Source of the DNA: Anderseniella sp051010195
Lineage (GTDB): Bacteria; Pseudomonadota; Alphaproteobacteria; Rhizobiales; Aestuariivirgaceae
DNA length: 19,824 nt
Direction of reading: 5' to 3'
NCBI GenBank assembly: GCA_051010195.1
Contig: JBPCVV010000096.1
Coordinates: 1-19,824, forward strand
Of the stretch, positions 7,807 to 14,247 are shown piece by piece (position 1 is the first letter of the stretch; the number at the start of each line of letters is the position of its first letter). The position numbers and the translations under genes were made by a program. The notes under the pieces are model-generated. The model had not been told where the DNA came from. It ran no database searches and saw nothing but the letters and a program-made list of their open reading frames with translations.

Positions 7807-8438
7807 TGAAGTTTCGTGGCTTTGGTCTGATCTTCAGTGTGTTTGCTGCAGCGGTGTTGTCACACCCGGCGCAGGCCTATGAGCCCAAGAAGGACTGGCC
7901 GTGCGTCCAGGTCAAGGTGCCGGATCTGAGCCCTGCCATGATGTGGGCGGGACCGGAAGTGACGGGGCCTGCCGCAGACTGGCGCCAGAGTCCAAAGGCC
8001 GGCACGATGGCCAAGAAACTGATCATCAGGCGTTACAGCGAGGAACAGGTCGCCGAGTTTGTCGCGGCCTTTGCGAAGCAGGTCGACCGGGACGAGCGGC
8101 AGGTCGAGATGACCCGCCTTTTTGCGGCATCGTTCGATCTGGTCGCGGCGGAACGGCGTGATATTATTGCCGGCATTGAGCGCTTCACCAAACGCCAAAG
8201 AGAATTGGCTGACAATGTCCGCAAAACCCGTGCGGAGCTCGAGGCCTCACTGAAAAACCAGGACCTGACCGATGAGCAACTGGCTCAACGGCGCGAAATA
8301 GAAGTGCGCCTCAACTGGCAAACGCGCATATTCGATGACCGTGAGAAATCAACCAGGTTTGTGTGCGAAGTGCCGACCTTGCTGGAAAAGAGACTGTTTC
8401 TTATTGCCCGTGAAATTGCCAACAATATCGACGGCTGA
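7806..8438 (+). CDS. Exported coiled-coil protein at the end of the Lut/Ped-like operon
   Basis: This 210-residue protein has a signal peptide (1-24, ending AQA) and a mature start YEPKKDWPCVQVKVPDLSP. Only two cysteines occur in the mature chain (33 and 187), possibly a disulfide tying the two ends together. The middle (about 95-175) is strongly charged and helical, a likely coiled coil. The ATG at 7806 has GGAG 7 nt upstream and forms a TGATG junction with the permease; a GTG at 7803 is the alternative. An exported protein also follows the permease in Lut clusters, but I do not recognise a functional family with certainty. A periplasmic accessory of the transporter is the simplest guess. 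Confidence 0.8.
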   Translation: MKFRGFGLIFSVFAAAVLSHPAQAYEPKKDWPCVQVKVPDLSPAMMWAGPEVTGPAADWRQSPKAGTMAKKLIIRRYSEEQVAEFVAAFAKQVDRDERQVEMTRLFAASFDLVAAERRDIIAGIERFTKRQRELADNVRKTRAELEASLKNQDLTDEQLAQRREIEVRLNWQTRIFDDREKSTRFVCEVPTLLEKRLFLIAREIANNIDG

Positions 8439-8440
8439 AC

Positions 8441-8467
8441 AGTAGAAGTTGGCGGGCAACTACTACT
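8441..8467. terminator. Hairpin between convergent operons
   Basis: AGTAG-A-AGTTG (8441-8451) pairs with CAACT-A-CTACT (8457-8467) around a GCGGG loop: ten base pairs with one A-A mismatch. It fills the 24-bp gap between the convergent Lut-like and xox operons and overlaps the TAG stop of the minus-strand gene. No T-run follows on either strand, so it may act bidirectionally or mainly protect 3' ends. Confidence 0.5.
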
Positions 8468-9047
8468 TAACCGGGAATTTGGGGAGCACGGTTTCGGTCG
8501 GGTAGTCCTGCAGGGTCCATCCATCGGTTCCGTCCGGATACCAGACCACATTCGTGTAGCCATACTGCAGCGCCCGCTTGGCTGCGTTCCATGACATCCA
8601 GCAGTCCAGCAGGCAGTAGAACAGAACAGGTTTCGACTTGTCGCCGCTTGTCAGCGCTTCCAGTTCACCGGAAAAGAACTCATGCATGATCTCATGAAGC
8701 TTGCCGAAGCCGACATTCGGCAACCAAGCGGCTCCCTTGATGGTGACGCGCGGCTTGTCGCGCCAGATCACATTCTTGGGCAATTTTTCCGGCTTTGGCG
8801 CTTGCGGCATCACATCCACGAACACCGTATTGCCGGTTTTCCAGATCGCAAATGCCTGTTCCGAGGTGACTACTTCGGCACCCTTGAGAGTGTCCGGCAC
8901 CGGCGCGCGGAAATGGGTCATCCTGTAGTCATCGGGTTCGGCGACCTCGCCGGCACGCGCCATGGCCCGGGGCAATGTGATGATTGAAATGGCCAGCAGA
9001 AAACTGCAGAAGCTGCGAAACGCCAGCTTGTTCGGCGGCGGCATCAT
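8463..9047 (-). CDS. PQQ-dependent catabolism-associated Cys-Trp motif protein (rhodanese-like)
   Basis: This 194-residue exported protein has a signal-peptide-like N-terminus to about residue 32 (ARA). A rhodanese-like domain follows: SEQAFAIWKTGNTVFVDV, then FYC-LLD-CWMSWNAAKRA, then GYTNVVWYPDGTDGW. The key motif is Cys145-Leu-Leu-Asp-Cys149-Trp150, with three residues between the cysteines. This matches the family usually described by a CXXCW-type motif that accompanies PQQ dehydrogenases. The rhodanese fold and paired cysteines suggest sulfur or thiol chemistry, perhaps with the SoxYZ-like carriers; that link is inference. The ATG at 9047 overlaps the xoxJ stop in an ATGA junction; a second ATG follows directly. 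It is the last gene of the xox operon. Confidence 0.85.
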   Translation of the reverse strand: MMPPPNKLAFRSFCSFLLAISIITLPRAMARAGEVAEPDDYRMTHFRAPVPDTLKGAEVVTSEQAFAIWKTGNTVFVDVMPQAPKPEKLPKNVIWRDKPRVTIKGAAWLPNVGFGKLHEIMHEFFSGELEALTSGDKSKPVLFYCLLDCWMSWNAAKRALQYGYTNVVWYPDGTDGWTLQDYPTETVLPKFPVK

Positions 9048-9898
9048 TGTTTTATCAACCGGTCCTTCTCATCGACTATCGGCACGCCGGCGTCCAGCAG
9101 CAACTTGTTGATGTCAGCCTGGTGGGTCTTGATGAAGTCGTTGAGCTGGTGTTTCCACTCCGGCTCGTTCGGACGCAGGCCCATGGTGATGCGGTAGGAC
9201 ATGCGCGGCCCCTTGGTCTCCCTGTTCAACGGCCTGACGGCCAGATCGGGAGCCATCTGCTTGATCAGCGGTCCGGCGATGGGACCCCACAGGATGCCCA
9301 TCGGCACCTCGCCGGAGGCAACCAGGTCGATCATCTTTTCAGCGGGAGATTCATGGCGCCGGTCGACGGTCAGCGGAAAAGGAACCGCGTTTCCGATCAA
9401 CCCGTTCATGGCCATGATCGTTGCCGGCGGAGTTCCGGCCACCACCGCGATGCGTTTGTTCGCCAACACTGGATCGTCCAGGGATTCCACTTTGTCCAGG
9501 CCGTTGCCCTTCTTGTGGAACAGCATATAGATCGAGCGGTAGTAGTGATTGGTGTTTTGCACCAGTTCGTGACCTTGGGCGAAACCGATTATCAGGTCGC
9601 ATCGCTTGACATTCAACGTCTGGCGCACAAAGCCCGTGGCCTGCGGGAACCAGGTGTAGGTGACAGGGATGTCGAATGCCTTGCCAATCAGATCGGCGAT
9701 CTTGTTTTCAAAACCCTGGCGCTTCTCGTTCGACATTGGCGAATTGGCCGGGTCTGCACAGACTCGCAGCGATGACCTGTTGACCAGGTCTGTCGTCTGG
9801 GCAGACAGCGGCACCGGCGAACCGGCACAGGCGACAAGTCCTGCTGCTGCAGCCACAGCAAATGACGCCAGTCTACCGGTCTTTCTAATGGCAGGCAC
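9044..9898 (-). CDS. xoxJ: XoxJ-like quinoprotein-associated periplasmic binding protein
   Basis: This 284-residue protein has the type II solute-binding fold: LRVCADPANSPMSN at the mature start, then VKRCDLIIGFAQG, VAGTPPATI and AEKMIDLVASGEVPMGILWGP. Cys47 and Cys100 are the likely disulfide of the MoxJ/XoxJ family. XoxJ binds and is thought to help activate XoxF rather than deliver a nutrient. The GTG at 9898 is chosen because AAGGA lies 8 nt upstream; the ATGs at 9931 and 9967 lack ribosome sites. This gives a 14-bp overlap with xoxG. The N-terminus contains LVAC (21-24), a lipobox match, so it could be a lipoprotein, although cleavage later at SAQ is also possible. There is no cognate permease beside it, as usual for XoxJ. 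Confidence 0.87.
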   Translation of the reverse strand: MPAIRKTGRLASFAVAAAAGLVACAGSPVPLSAQTTDLVNRSSLRVCADPANSPMSNEKRQGFENKIADLIGKAFDIPVTYTWFPQATGFVRQTLNVKRCDLIIGFAQGHELVQNTNHYYRSIYMLFHKKGNGLDKVESLDDPVLANKRIAVVAGTPPATIMAMNGLIGNAVPFPLTVDRRHESPAEKMIDLVASGEVPMGILWGPIAGPLIKQMAPDLAVRPLNRETKGPRMSYRITMGLRPNEPEWKHQLNDFIKTHQADINKLLLDAGVPIVDEKDRLIKQ

Positions 9899-10391
9899 TT
9901 TCGGTTTCCTTTGCGCCTTCAGGTTTGGCATCGCGCTTGCGCGGGCGGCCGCGGTCAATGGCGCCATCTACGCGGGCCATCAGGTATGCGTAAATGTCTT
10001 CGCCATAGCACGACACGTTCTTGTTGTCGCCAAAGGCAGGCATTTTGCTGATGGAGCCGTCGGCGAGCTTACGTTCGCGACCGCTCATCACGACCTCGGC
10101 AAAATCATAGTAATCCAGGTCCTTCATCGAATCGATGAGCGCGGGTGCATACGTGCTGCCCAGGCCATCGGGGCCGTGGCATACATGGCACTCGGAGTGA
10201 TAGCGGCGAAAGCCGTTATAGGTGTACCAGTCGACTGTACCGTCTTCCTTGACATTATAAGTGATGGTGTCGTCAGGGGTCAGCCATTTGCCGTCCTCCT
10301 CACGCTTTTCACCGGCCGCCAGCGCGGACAGCGAAAACACAGAAATTGACAAAACTACAGTCGCCGACAGTACAAACAATCCCGGTCGCAT
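9885..10391 (-). CDS. xoxG: c-type cytochrome XoxG
   Basis: This 168-residue periplasmic cytochrome c accepts electrons from XoxF. It has a signal peptide (1-26, ending LAA) and one haem site, CHVCH at 68-72, with Met117 in KMPAF as the probable sixth ligand. Two extra cysteines (128 in NVSCYGED and 167 in ESACH) give four in the mature protein, matching the four-cysteine, methanol-metabolism-related cytochrome family. The C-terminal tail is highly charged (RGRPRKRDAKPEG). The ATG at 10391 has GAGG about 8 nt upstream. It lies 187 bp downstream of xoxF, across a terminator-like hairpin, so it may be expressed at a lower level by readthrough or from its own promoter. Confidence 0.9.
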   Translation of the reverse strand: MRPGLFVLSATVVLSISVFSLSALAAGEKREEDGKWLTPDDTITYNVKEDGTVDWYTYNGFRRYHSECHVCHGPDGLGSTYAPALIDSMKDLDYYDFAEVVMSGRERKLADGSISKMPAFGDNKNVSCYGEDIYAYLMARVDGAIDRGRPRKRDAKPEGAKETESACH

Positions 10392-10510
10392 TTATGCATC
10401 CTCATTTAACAATCATGTAAATCCTGGAGCAGACAACCGGCCCCGATGTAACTGGATCGGGAATGTTATCGCCGCGGTGTTCAGAAGCAAGTCCGCTGAG
10501 ATGTCTGCCA

Positions 10511-10549
10511 GTTTAAAGAACCCGGCGGCGGAAAAAACCGCACGCCGGG
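10511..10549 (-). terminator. Terminator-like hairpin after xoxF
   Basis: Read on the minus strand, CCCGGCG-T-GCGG (10549-10538) pairs with CCGC-CGCCGGG (10531-10521) around a T6 loop, with one bulged T. U-rich TTCTTTAAAC follows (10520-10511). This strong GC stem lies 30 bp past the xoxF stop and before xoxG. It probably terminates most xoxF transcripts or protects their 3' ends, setting xoxF above xoxG and xoxJ. Confidence 0.7.
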
Positions 10550-10578
10550 CACTGTTGTCGTTGGATTGAACGGTTGCC

Positions 10579-12369
10579 TTACGGCAGTTCAAACACTGTC
10601 AGCTGGCCACCCAGGCGGGTGTAGTTTTTCAGCCCGGCATAGCCACCCACTGCGCCAAGACCGGCCTGTGGATCGGTCAAGCCCGCTGCCAGGCCAATAC
10701 CTGCCCAGCCGCCGATGCCCGACAGGACACCAACATACTGCTTGCCGTCGCGCTCATAGGTCATCACGTTGCCAATGATGCCCGACGGGGTCTTGAACTT
10801 GTAAAGCTCATCGCCCGTATTGGCATCAACAGCCTTCAGGTAACCTTCCAGCGTACCGTAGAATACGATATCGCCAGCGGTCGCAAGGGCGCCGGACCAC
10901 ACCGAGAACTGCTCAGGCTTAGACCATTTGATCTTGCCTTCGCCCGCATCCCAGGCAATGAAGTTGCCCATGCCGCCGTGGCTGTCCGGTGCAGGGAACA
11001 TCGACAAGGTCGCACCCACATAAGGCTGGCCTGCCGTGTAGCTGACGCGGAACGGTTCATAGTCCATGCACACATGGTTGGTCGGCACGAAGAAGGTCTG
11101 CGTCTTTGGTGAGAACGAAGCAGGTTGCTGGTCCTTCGTTCCAAGTGCTGCAGGGCAGATGCCGGTGGAGTTCACATCTTCGCCGTTCTGCTCGGTGGAG
11201 TACTTGGCCACCACCTGAGGGCGCCCGGTCTTCATGTCAATATGGGTTGCCCAGTTGACTTTCGGATCGAATTTTTCAGCGACCAGCAATTCGCCGGTCA
11301 CCCGGTCCATCGTATAGCCGAAGCCATTCCGGTCAAAGTGCACAAGGGCCTTGCGGTCTTCACCCTTCACCTTGATGTCCGCGAGGATCATCTCGTTGAT
11401 ACCGTCATAGTCCCACTCGTCATGCGGGGTCATCTGGTAGACCCACTTGGCCTCGCCGGTATCCACGTCACGGGCGAACACGGTCATTGACCAGCGATTG
11501 TCGCCGGGACGCTGTTTCGGGTTCCAGGTCGACGGGTTGCCGGTACCGTAGTACATCAGGTTGGTTTCAGCATCGTACGAGAACCAACCCCAGGTCGTTC
11601 CGCCGCCGATTTTCCACTGGTCACCTTCCCAGGTATTGGTGCCGGAATCCTTGCCGACCGGCTGGCCGAGATGGGTGGTCTTTTCCGGGTTGATCAGGGT
11701 GTCACTGTCAGGACCCATGGAATAGCCGCGCCATGCGACCGAGCCATCTGCCATGTTGTAGGCCGTAACATGGCCGCGAACGCCGAATTCACCACCGGAA
11801 ATACCGACAATGACCTTGTCCTTGACCGGCATAACCGTTGCCGTGTTGGTTTCACCCTTGGCCGGATCGCCGTTCTTGACCGACCATTTGACCTCGCCGG
11901 TCTCGGCGTCGAGAGCCACGACCGTCGTGTCAGCCTGATGCAGGAAGATCATGCCATTGGCCGCTGCCACGCCACGATACACCGTGTCACAGCACATCAC
12001 CGGGATCACGTTGGGATCCTGTTTCGGCTCATAGACCCACTTGATGGCGCCGTCATTGGCAAGATCAAGCGCATACACATTATTGGGGAACGGTGTGTGC
12101 ACATACATCATATTACCGATCACCAGCGGGGAGCCTTCATGACCACGCAGAACACCTGTTGAGAAAGTCCACGCGACCTTCAGGTCCTTGACATTGTCCT
12201 TGTTGATCTGGTCGAGCTTTGAGTACCTGTGGTTGAAGTAATCACCGGTCTGGATTGCCCAGTTGGATGAATTTTCGATGTCCTTTATCAGGCCATCGTT
12301 TGCCTGTGCGGTTCCGCCGGCCAAAAGGGCCGTCAGAGCGACAGTTGTTACCAAAATTGATTTCCGCAT
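10579..12369 (-). CDS. xoxF: Lanthanide-dependent PQQ methanol dehydrogenase XoxF
   Basis: This periplasmic quinoprotein of 596 residues oxidises methanol (and likely other primary alcohols) with PQQ and a lanthanide. A signal peptide (1-23, ending QAN) precedes the eight-bladed W-motif propeller. Adjacent Cys126-Cys127 form the ring disulfide next to PQQ. Metal ligands are Glu194 (GGEFGVRG) and Asn278 (GTGNPSTWN). The catalytic base is Asp320, and Asp322 two residues on (HDEWDYDGINE) is the extra aspartate diagnostic of lanthanide XoxF; calcium MxaF has alanine there. The ATG at 12369 has a strong GGAGG site 9 nt upstream; the longer open frame to 12600 is not coding. No mxaI-like small subunit gene is present. 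It leads the xoxFGJ operon and is divergent from the metallohydrolase/pqq genes. The sequence suggests the common alphaproteobacterial XoxF5 group. Confidence 0.96.
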   Translation of the reverse strand: MRKSILVTTVALTALLAGGTAQANDGLIKDIENSSNWAIQTGDYFNHRYSKLDQINKDNVKDLKVAWTFSTGVLRGHEGSPLVIGNMMYVHTPFPNNVYALDLANDGAIKWVYEPKQDPNVIPVMCCDTVYRGVAAANGMIFLHQADTTVVALDAETGEVKWSVKNGDPAKGETNTATVMPVKDKVIVGISGGEFGVRGHVTAYNMADGSVAWRGYSMGPDSDTLINPEKTTHLGQPVGKDSGTNTWEGDQWKIGGGTTWGWFSYDAETNLMYYGTGNPSTWNPKQRPGDNRWSMTVFARDVDTGEAKWVYQMTPHDEWDYDGINEMILADIKVKGEDRKALVHFDRNGFGYTMDRVTGELLVAEKFDPKVNWATHIDMKTGRPQVVAKYSTEQNGEDVNSTGICPAALGTKDQQPASFSPKTQTFFVPTNHVCMDYEPFRVSYTAGQPYVGATLSMFPAPDSHGGMGNFIAWDAGEGKIKWSKPEQFSVWSGALATAGDIVFYGTLEGYLKAVDANTGDELYKFKTPSGIIGNVMTYERDGKQYVGVLSGIGGWAGIGLAAGLTDPQAGLGAVGGYAGLKNYTRLGGQLTVFELP

Positions 12370-12939
12370 TACTAGATTTCCTCCGCTTTTTATGTTGGAC
12401 CACAGTGTCGTTGTGACGCTGGCAAGCTTCAACGTATCGGTACCAGGAGCCAAAGCGGATCGCCCATCTCGCCAAAACCTCGCCAAATCATTGATGGCAG
12501 GTGCTCTTGGACTCAGAAACGACAGCAGCGTCACCACCTCTGGAAACGGACATTGCAGTTCCTGAGCGCAAAGTATGTTTTCTAGCCAGCGCAGGCGCAA
12601 CTTATTTTTGCATTATTCTTGCAGATTTCGGTTCCATGATGTGGGATATTTGACGCTGCTGAACAATATTCGGACACATTTTGCGTCGCAATATTTGTTC
12701 GCAAGCGCAATATGGAGAATACCCGGATTTTGATATAAATGATTGTTTATTGTGTACTTTATCTGAGATCATCAGTGTATCAAATCGAGAATCGAATACG
12801 AACGTAGTATGTGAATACTACATTGTAACATTCACATATTACCTAATTGGAAGTTGCGAATATTACGCAAGGTCAAAAATTCCATAACTGGTGCTGACGG
12901 GCGCATAGCGATATCGCAACAATAGAGGGCTTCCGGAAA
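12370..12939. other. 570-bp divergent intergenic region between xoxF and the metallohydrolase gene
   Basis: I see no convincing gene here. The xoxF-proximal half is of ordinary composition and contains the GGAGG ribosome site of xoxF at about 12379-12383. A weak minus-strand TTGCGC, 17 nt, CATACT pair lies around 12602-12573. From about 12600 to 12890 the sequence is unusually AT-rich with repeated CAATAT-type words, including a near-perfect inverted repeat GAACAATATT (12661-12670) and AATATTTGTTC (12690-12700). A nested operator-like inverted repeat is at 12804-12838. The region probably controls both directions. Confidence 0.6.
12804..12838. promoter_or_regulatory. Nested inverted repeats, candidate operator
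   Basis: Two perfect inverted repeats overlap. GTAGTAT (12804-12810) and ATACTAC (12815-12821) are separated by 4 nt. TATGTGAAT (12808-12816) and ATTCACATA (12830-12838) are separated by 13 nt. Competing arms of this kind suit a dimeric regulator site. It lies about 100 bp before the metallohydrolase start and about 435 bp upstream of xoxF. The binding protein is unknown. Confidence 0.45.
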
Positions 12940-13926
12940 ATGTCTGCTGACGGGTTTTTCGATACTACTTCTTGCGCCACGCGGGTGATGCGGCTGGCGA
13001 GGGCCTGCGTGTTGAGTGTGCTTGCCGTAGTTGCGCTCGCAACCAATCCGGCAAAGACGGACCCGTTGCCGGCACCGGCGCAGGTTGTAGAGATTGCAAA
13101 TGGCGTTTTCGTGCATACCGGTGCGCATGAATTGTTCACGCCGGACAATGCCGGCGATATTTCCAACACCGGTTTCATAATCGGCACCGAAGCGGTTGCG
13201 GTGGTAGACACCGGGGGCAGCAGGGTAGTCGGCCTGGCCTTGAGAGCCGCCATTCGCGCGCGCACCAACCTGCCGATCAAGTATGTCATCAACACCCACA
13301 TGCACCCGGATCATGTGTTCGGAAATGCTGCGTTTGTAGGCGATGCCCCTGAATTTATTGGGCATTACAAGCTTGCAAGCGCGCTGGCTGCCCGCAAGAG
13401 CCAGTACCTTGAGGCCAACAAGGCGTTGCTTGGACAAGCATTTGAAGGTGTTGAAATCATCCCACCTGCGCGGGGCATAAAGGGTGTCGAGGTCTTGGAC
13501 CTGGGCGGTCGAAAACTGCGTGTTGAAGCACATGCGACTGCCCACACGGACAATGACCTGACAGTGCTGGACGAGGAAACTGCGACCATGTTCATGGGAG
13601 ACCTGTTGTTTTCCGGGCATGTCCCTGTTGTCGACGGCAGCATAAAAGGATGGATGACCGTGATGGACAGACTGGCTGCACAGGACATCGCCCGCGTTGT
13701 GCCCGGCCATGGACCGGCAGCCATGCCATGGCCGGACGCGCTTGTGGAACAGAAACGATATTTGAGCAGTCTCGTCACCCAGATACGCGACTATATCGAG
13801 CGCGGTGTGCCGCTGTCCCGGGCCGCCCGCGAGATCGGTCTCGACGAAAAGCAGGCATGGTTGCTGTTTGATGATTTCAATGCCAGAAACGTTGCTGCAG
13901 CCTTTGCGGAACTTGAGTGGGAATAA
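12940..13926 (+). CDS. Quinoprotein relay system zinc metallohydrolase (metallo-beta-lactamase fold)
   Basis: This 328-residue exported hydrolase has a metallo-beta-lactamase fold. The zinc motif HMHPDH is at 120-125 (His120, His122, Asp124, His125), with His202 (AHTDND), Asp221 (MGDLLF) and His257 (VPGHGP) completing a two-metal site. It resembles the SoxH-related hydrolases that occur with PQQ dehydrogenases and SoxYZ-like carriers; they are thought to release something from the carrier, but the substrate is unknown. The ATG at 12940 is used, but ATG at 12988 (residue 17) begins a more typical signal peptide and may be the real start. It precedes pqqA by 133 bp, so it may be co-regulated with PQQ synthesis. 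Which of the two named metallohydrolase subtypes it belongs to cannot be settled by eye. Confidence 0.87.
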   Translation: MSADGFFDTTSCATRVMRLARACVLSVLAVVALATNPAKTDPLPAPAQVVEIANGVFVHTGAHELFTPDNAGDISNTGFIIGTEAVAVVDTGGSRVVGLALRAAIRARTNLPIKYVINTHMHPDHVFGNAAFVGDAPEFIGHYKLASALAARKSQYLEANKALLGQAFEGVEIIPPARGIKGVEVLDLGGRKLRVEAHATAHTDNDLTVLDEETATMFMGDLLFSGHVPVVDGSIKGWMTVMDRLAAQDIARVVPGHGPAAMPWPDALVEQKRYLSSLVTQIRDYIERGVPLSRAAREIGLDEKQAWLLFDDFNARNVAAAFAELEWE

Positions 13927-14014
13927 TTTATTTTTTCTGTCAATTCAAACAGATCAGATAATTAGAGAAAAATAAGATTTTGAGTTTCGTTTGATCTTGG
14001 CTACATTTAATCGA

Positions 14015-14037
14015 GTTGGCCCGTTTCAGGGGCCAGC
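14015..14037 (+). promoter_or_regulatory. Stem-loop in the pqqA leader
   Basis: GTTGGCCC (14015-14022) pairs with GGGCCAGC (14030-14037), eight pairs with one G-U, around a GTTTCAG loop. It ends 9 nt before the pqqA ribosome site. It could stabilise the abundant short pqqA message, modulate initiation, or act as a weak attenuator. No T-run follows. Confidence 0.4.
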
Positions 14038-14059
14038 AATTAATCTGGAGGTCTTCAAA

Positions 14060-14149
14060 ATGAAGAAAGTTTGGTCAAAGCCAGCCATGTGTGAAGTAGA
14101 AGCCGGGTTTGAAATCTCCCGTTACCTGCCCGCATCGGTCAGCAAGTAA
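14060..14149 (+). CDS. pqqA: PQQ precursor peptide PqqA
   Basis: This is the 29-residue ribosomal precursor of PQQ. The Glu and Tyr that are cross-linked and become the cofactor are Glu18 and Tyr22, in the pattern GFEISRYLPAS (E-x3-Y). Upstream is the usual lysine/tryptophan-rich leader MKKVWSKPAM. The perfect GGAGG ribosome site (14047-14051) lies 8 nt before the ATG, fitting strong translation of a substrate peptide. PqqE joins Glu and Tyr on PqqD-bound PqqA, a peptidase frees the pair, and PqqB and PqqC complete the ring. The gene is followed by a strong hairpin before pqqB. It is short but unmistakable in this context. Confidence 0.97.
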   Translation: MKKVWSKPAMCEVEAGFEISRYLPASVSK

Positions 14150-14202
14150 CCCAGCACAACTGCTCGGGCAGATTTCGATCCGGGCGTTTTGTCTGACATT
14201 AT

Positions 14203-14238
14203 CAAGCGCGCGTGTCCGCTTGCCGGATCGCGCGTTTG
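14203..14238 (+). promoter_or_regulatory. Long hairpin between pqqA and pqqB
   Basis: CAAGCGCGCG (14203-14212) pairs with CGCGCGTTTG (14229-14238), with one G-U. Beyond a bulged T the stem continues as GTCCG (14214-14218) with CGGAT (14224-14228) around CTTGC. About fifteen pairs, mostly GC, end 9 nt before the pqqB GTG. No T-run follows, so 3'-end protection, partial attenuation or masking of the pqqB start are all possible. Confidence 0.65.
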
Positions 14239-14247
14239 CTTTGGCAG

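Noticed and set aside
8984..10349. Long plus-strand open frames opposite xoxJ and xoxG
   Set aside because: Antisense to well-supported genes with haem and binding-protein motifs; no ribosome sites or domains.
12370..12600. 77-codon N-terminal extension of xoxF
   Set aside because: The GGAGG site and signal peptide at ATG 12369 are decisive; the extension has no family resemblance.
12810..12836. CRP/FNR-type site reading of TGTGAAT...ATTCACA
   Set aside because: The 13-nt spacer is too long for the usual TGTGA-N6-TCACA site, so it is reported only as an unassigned operator candidate.
12681..12887. 68-residue plus-strand open frame in the AT-rich gap before the metallohydrolase gene
   Set aside because: TTG start without a ribosome site, no recognisable domain or signal, and it spans the inverted repeats; more likely regulatory DNA.
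12832..13710. 292-residue minus-strand open frame
   Set aside because: Antisense to the metallohydrolase, whose zinc motifs and reading frame are clear; composition looks like a shadow frame.
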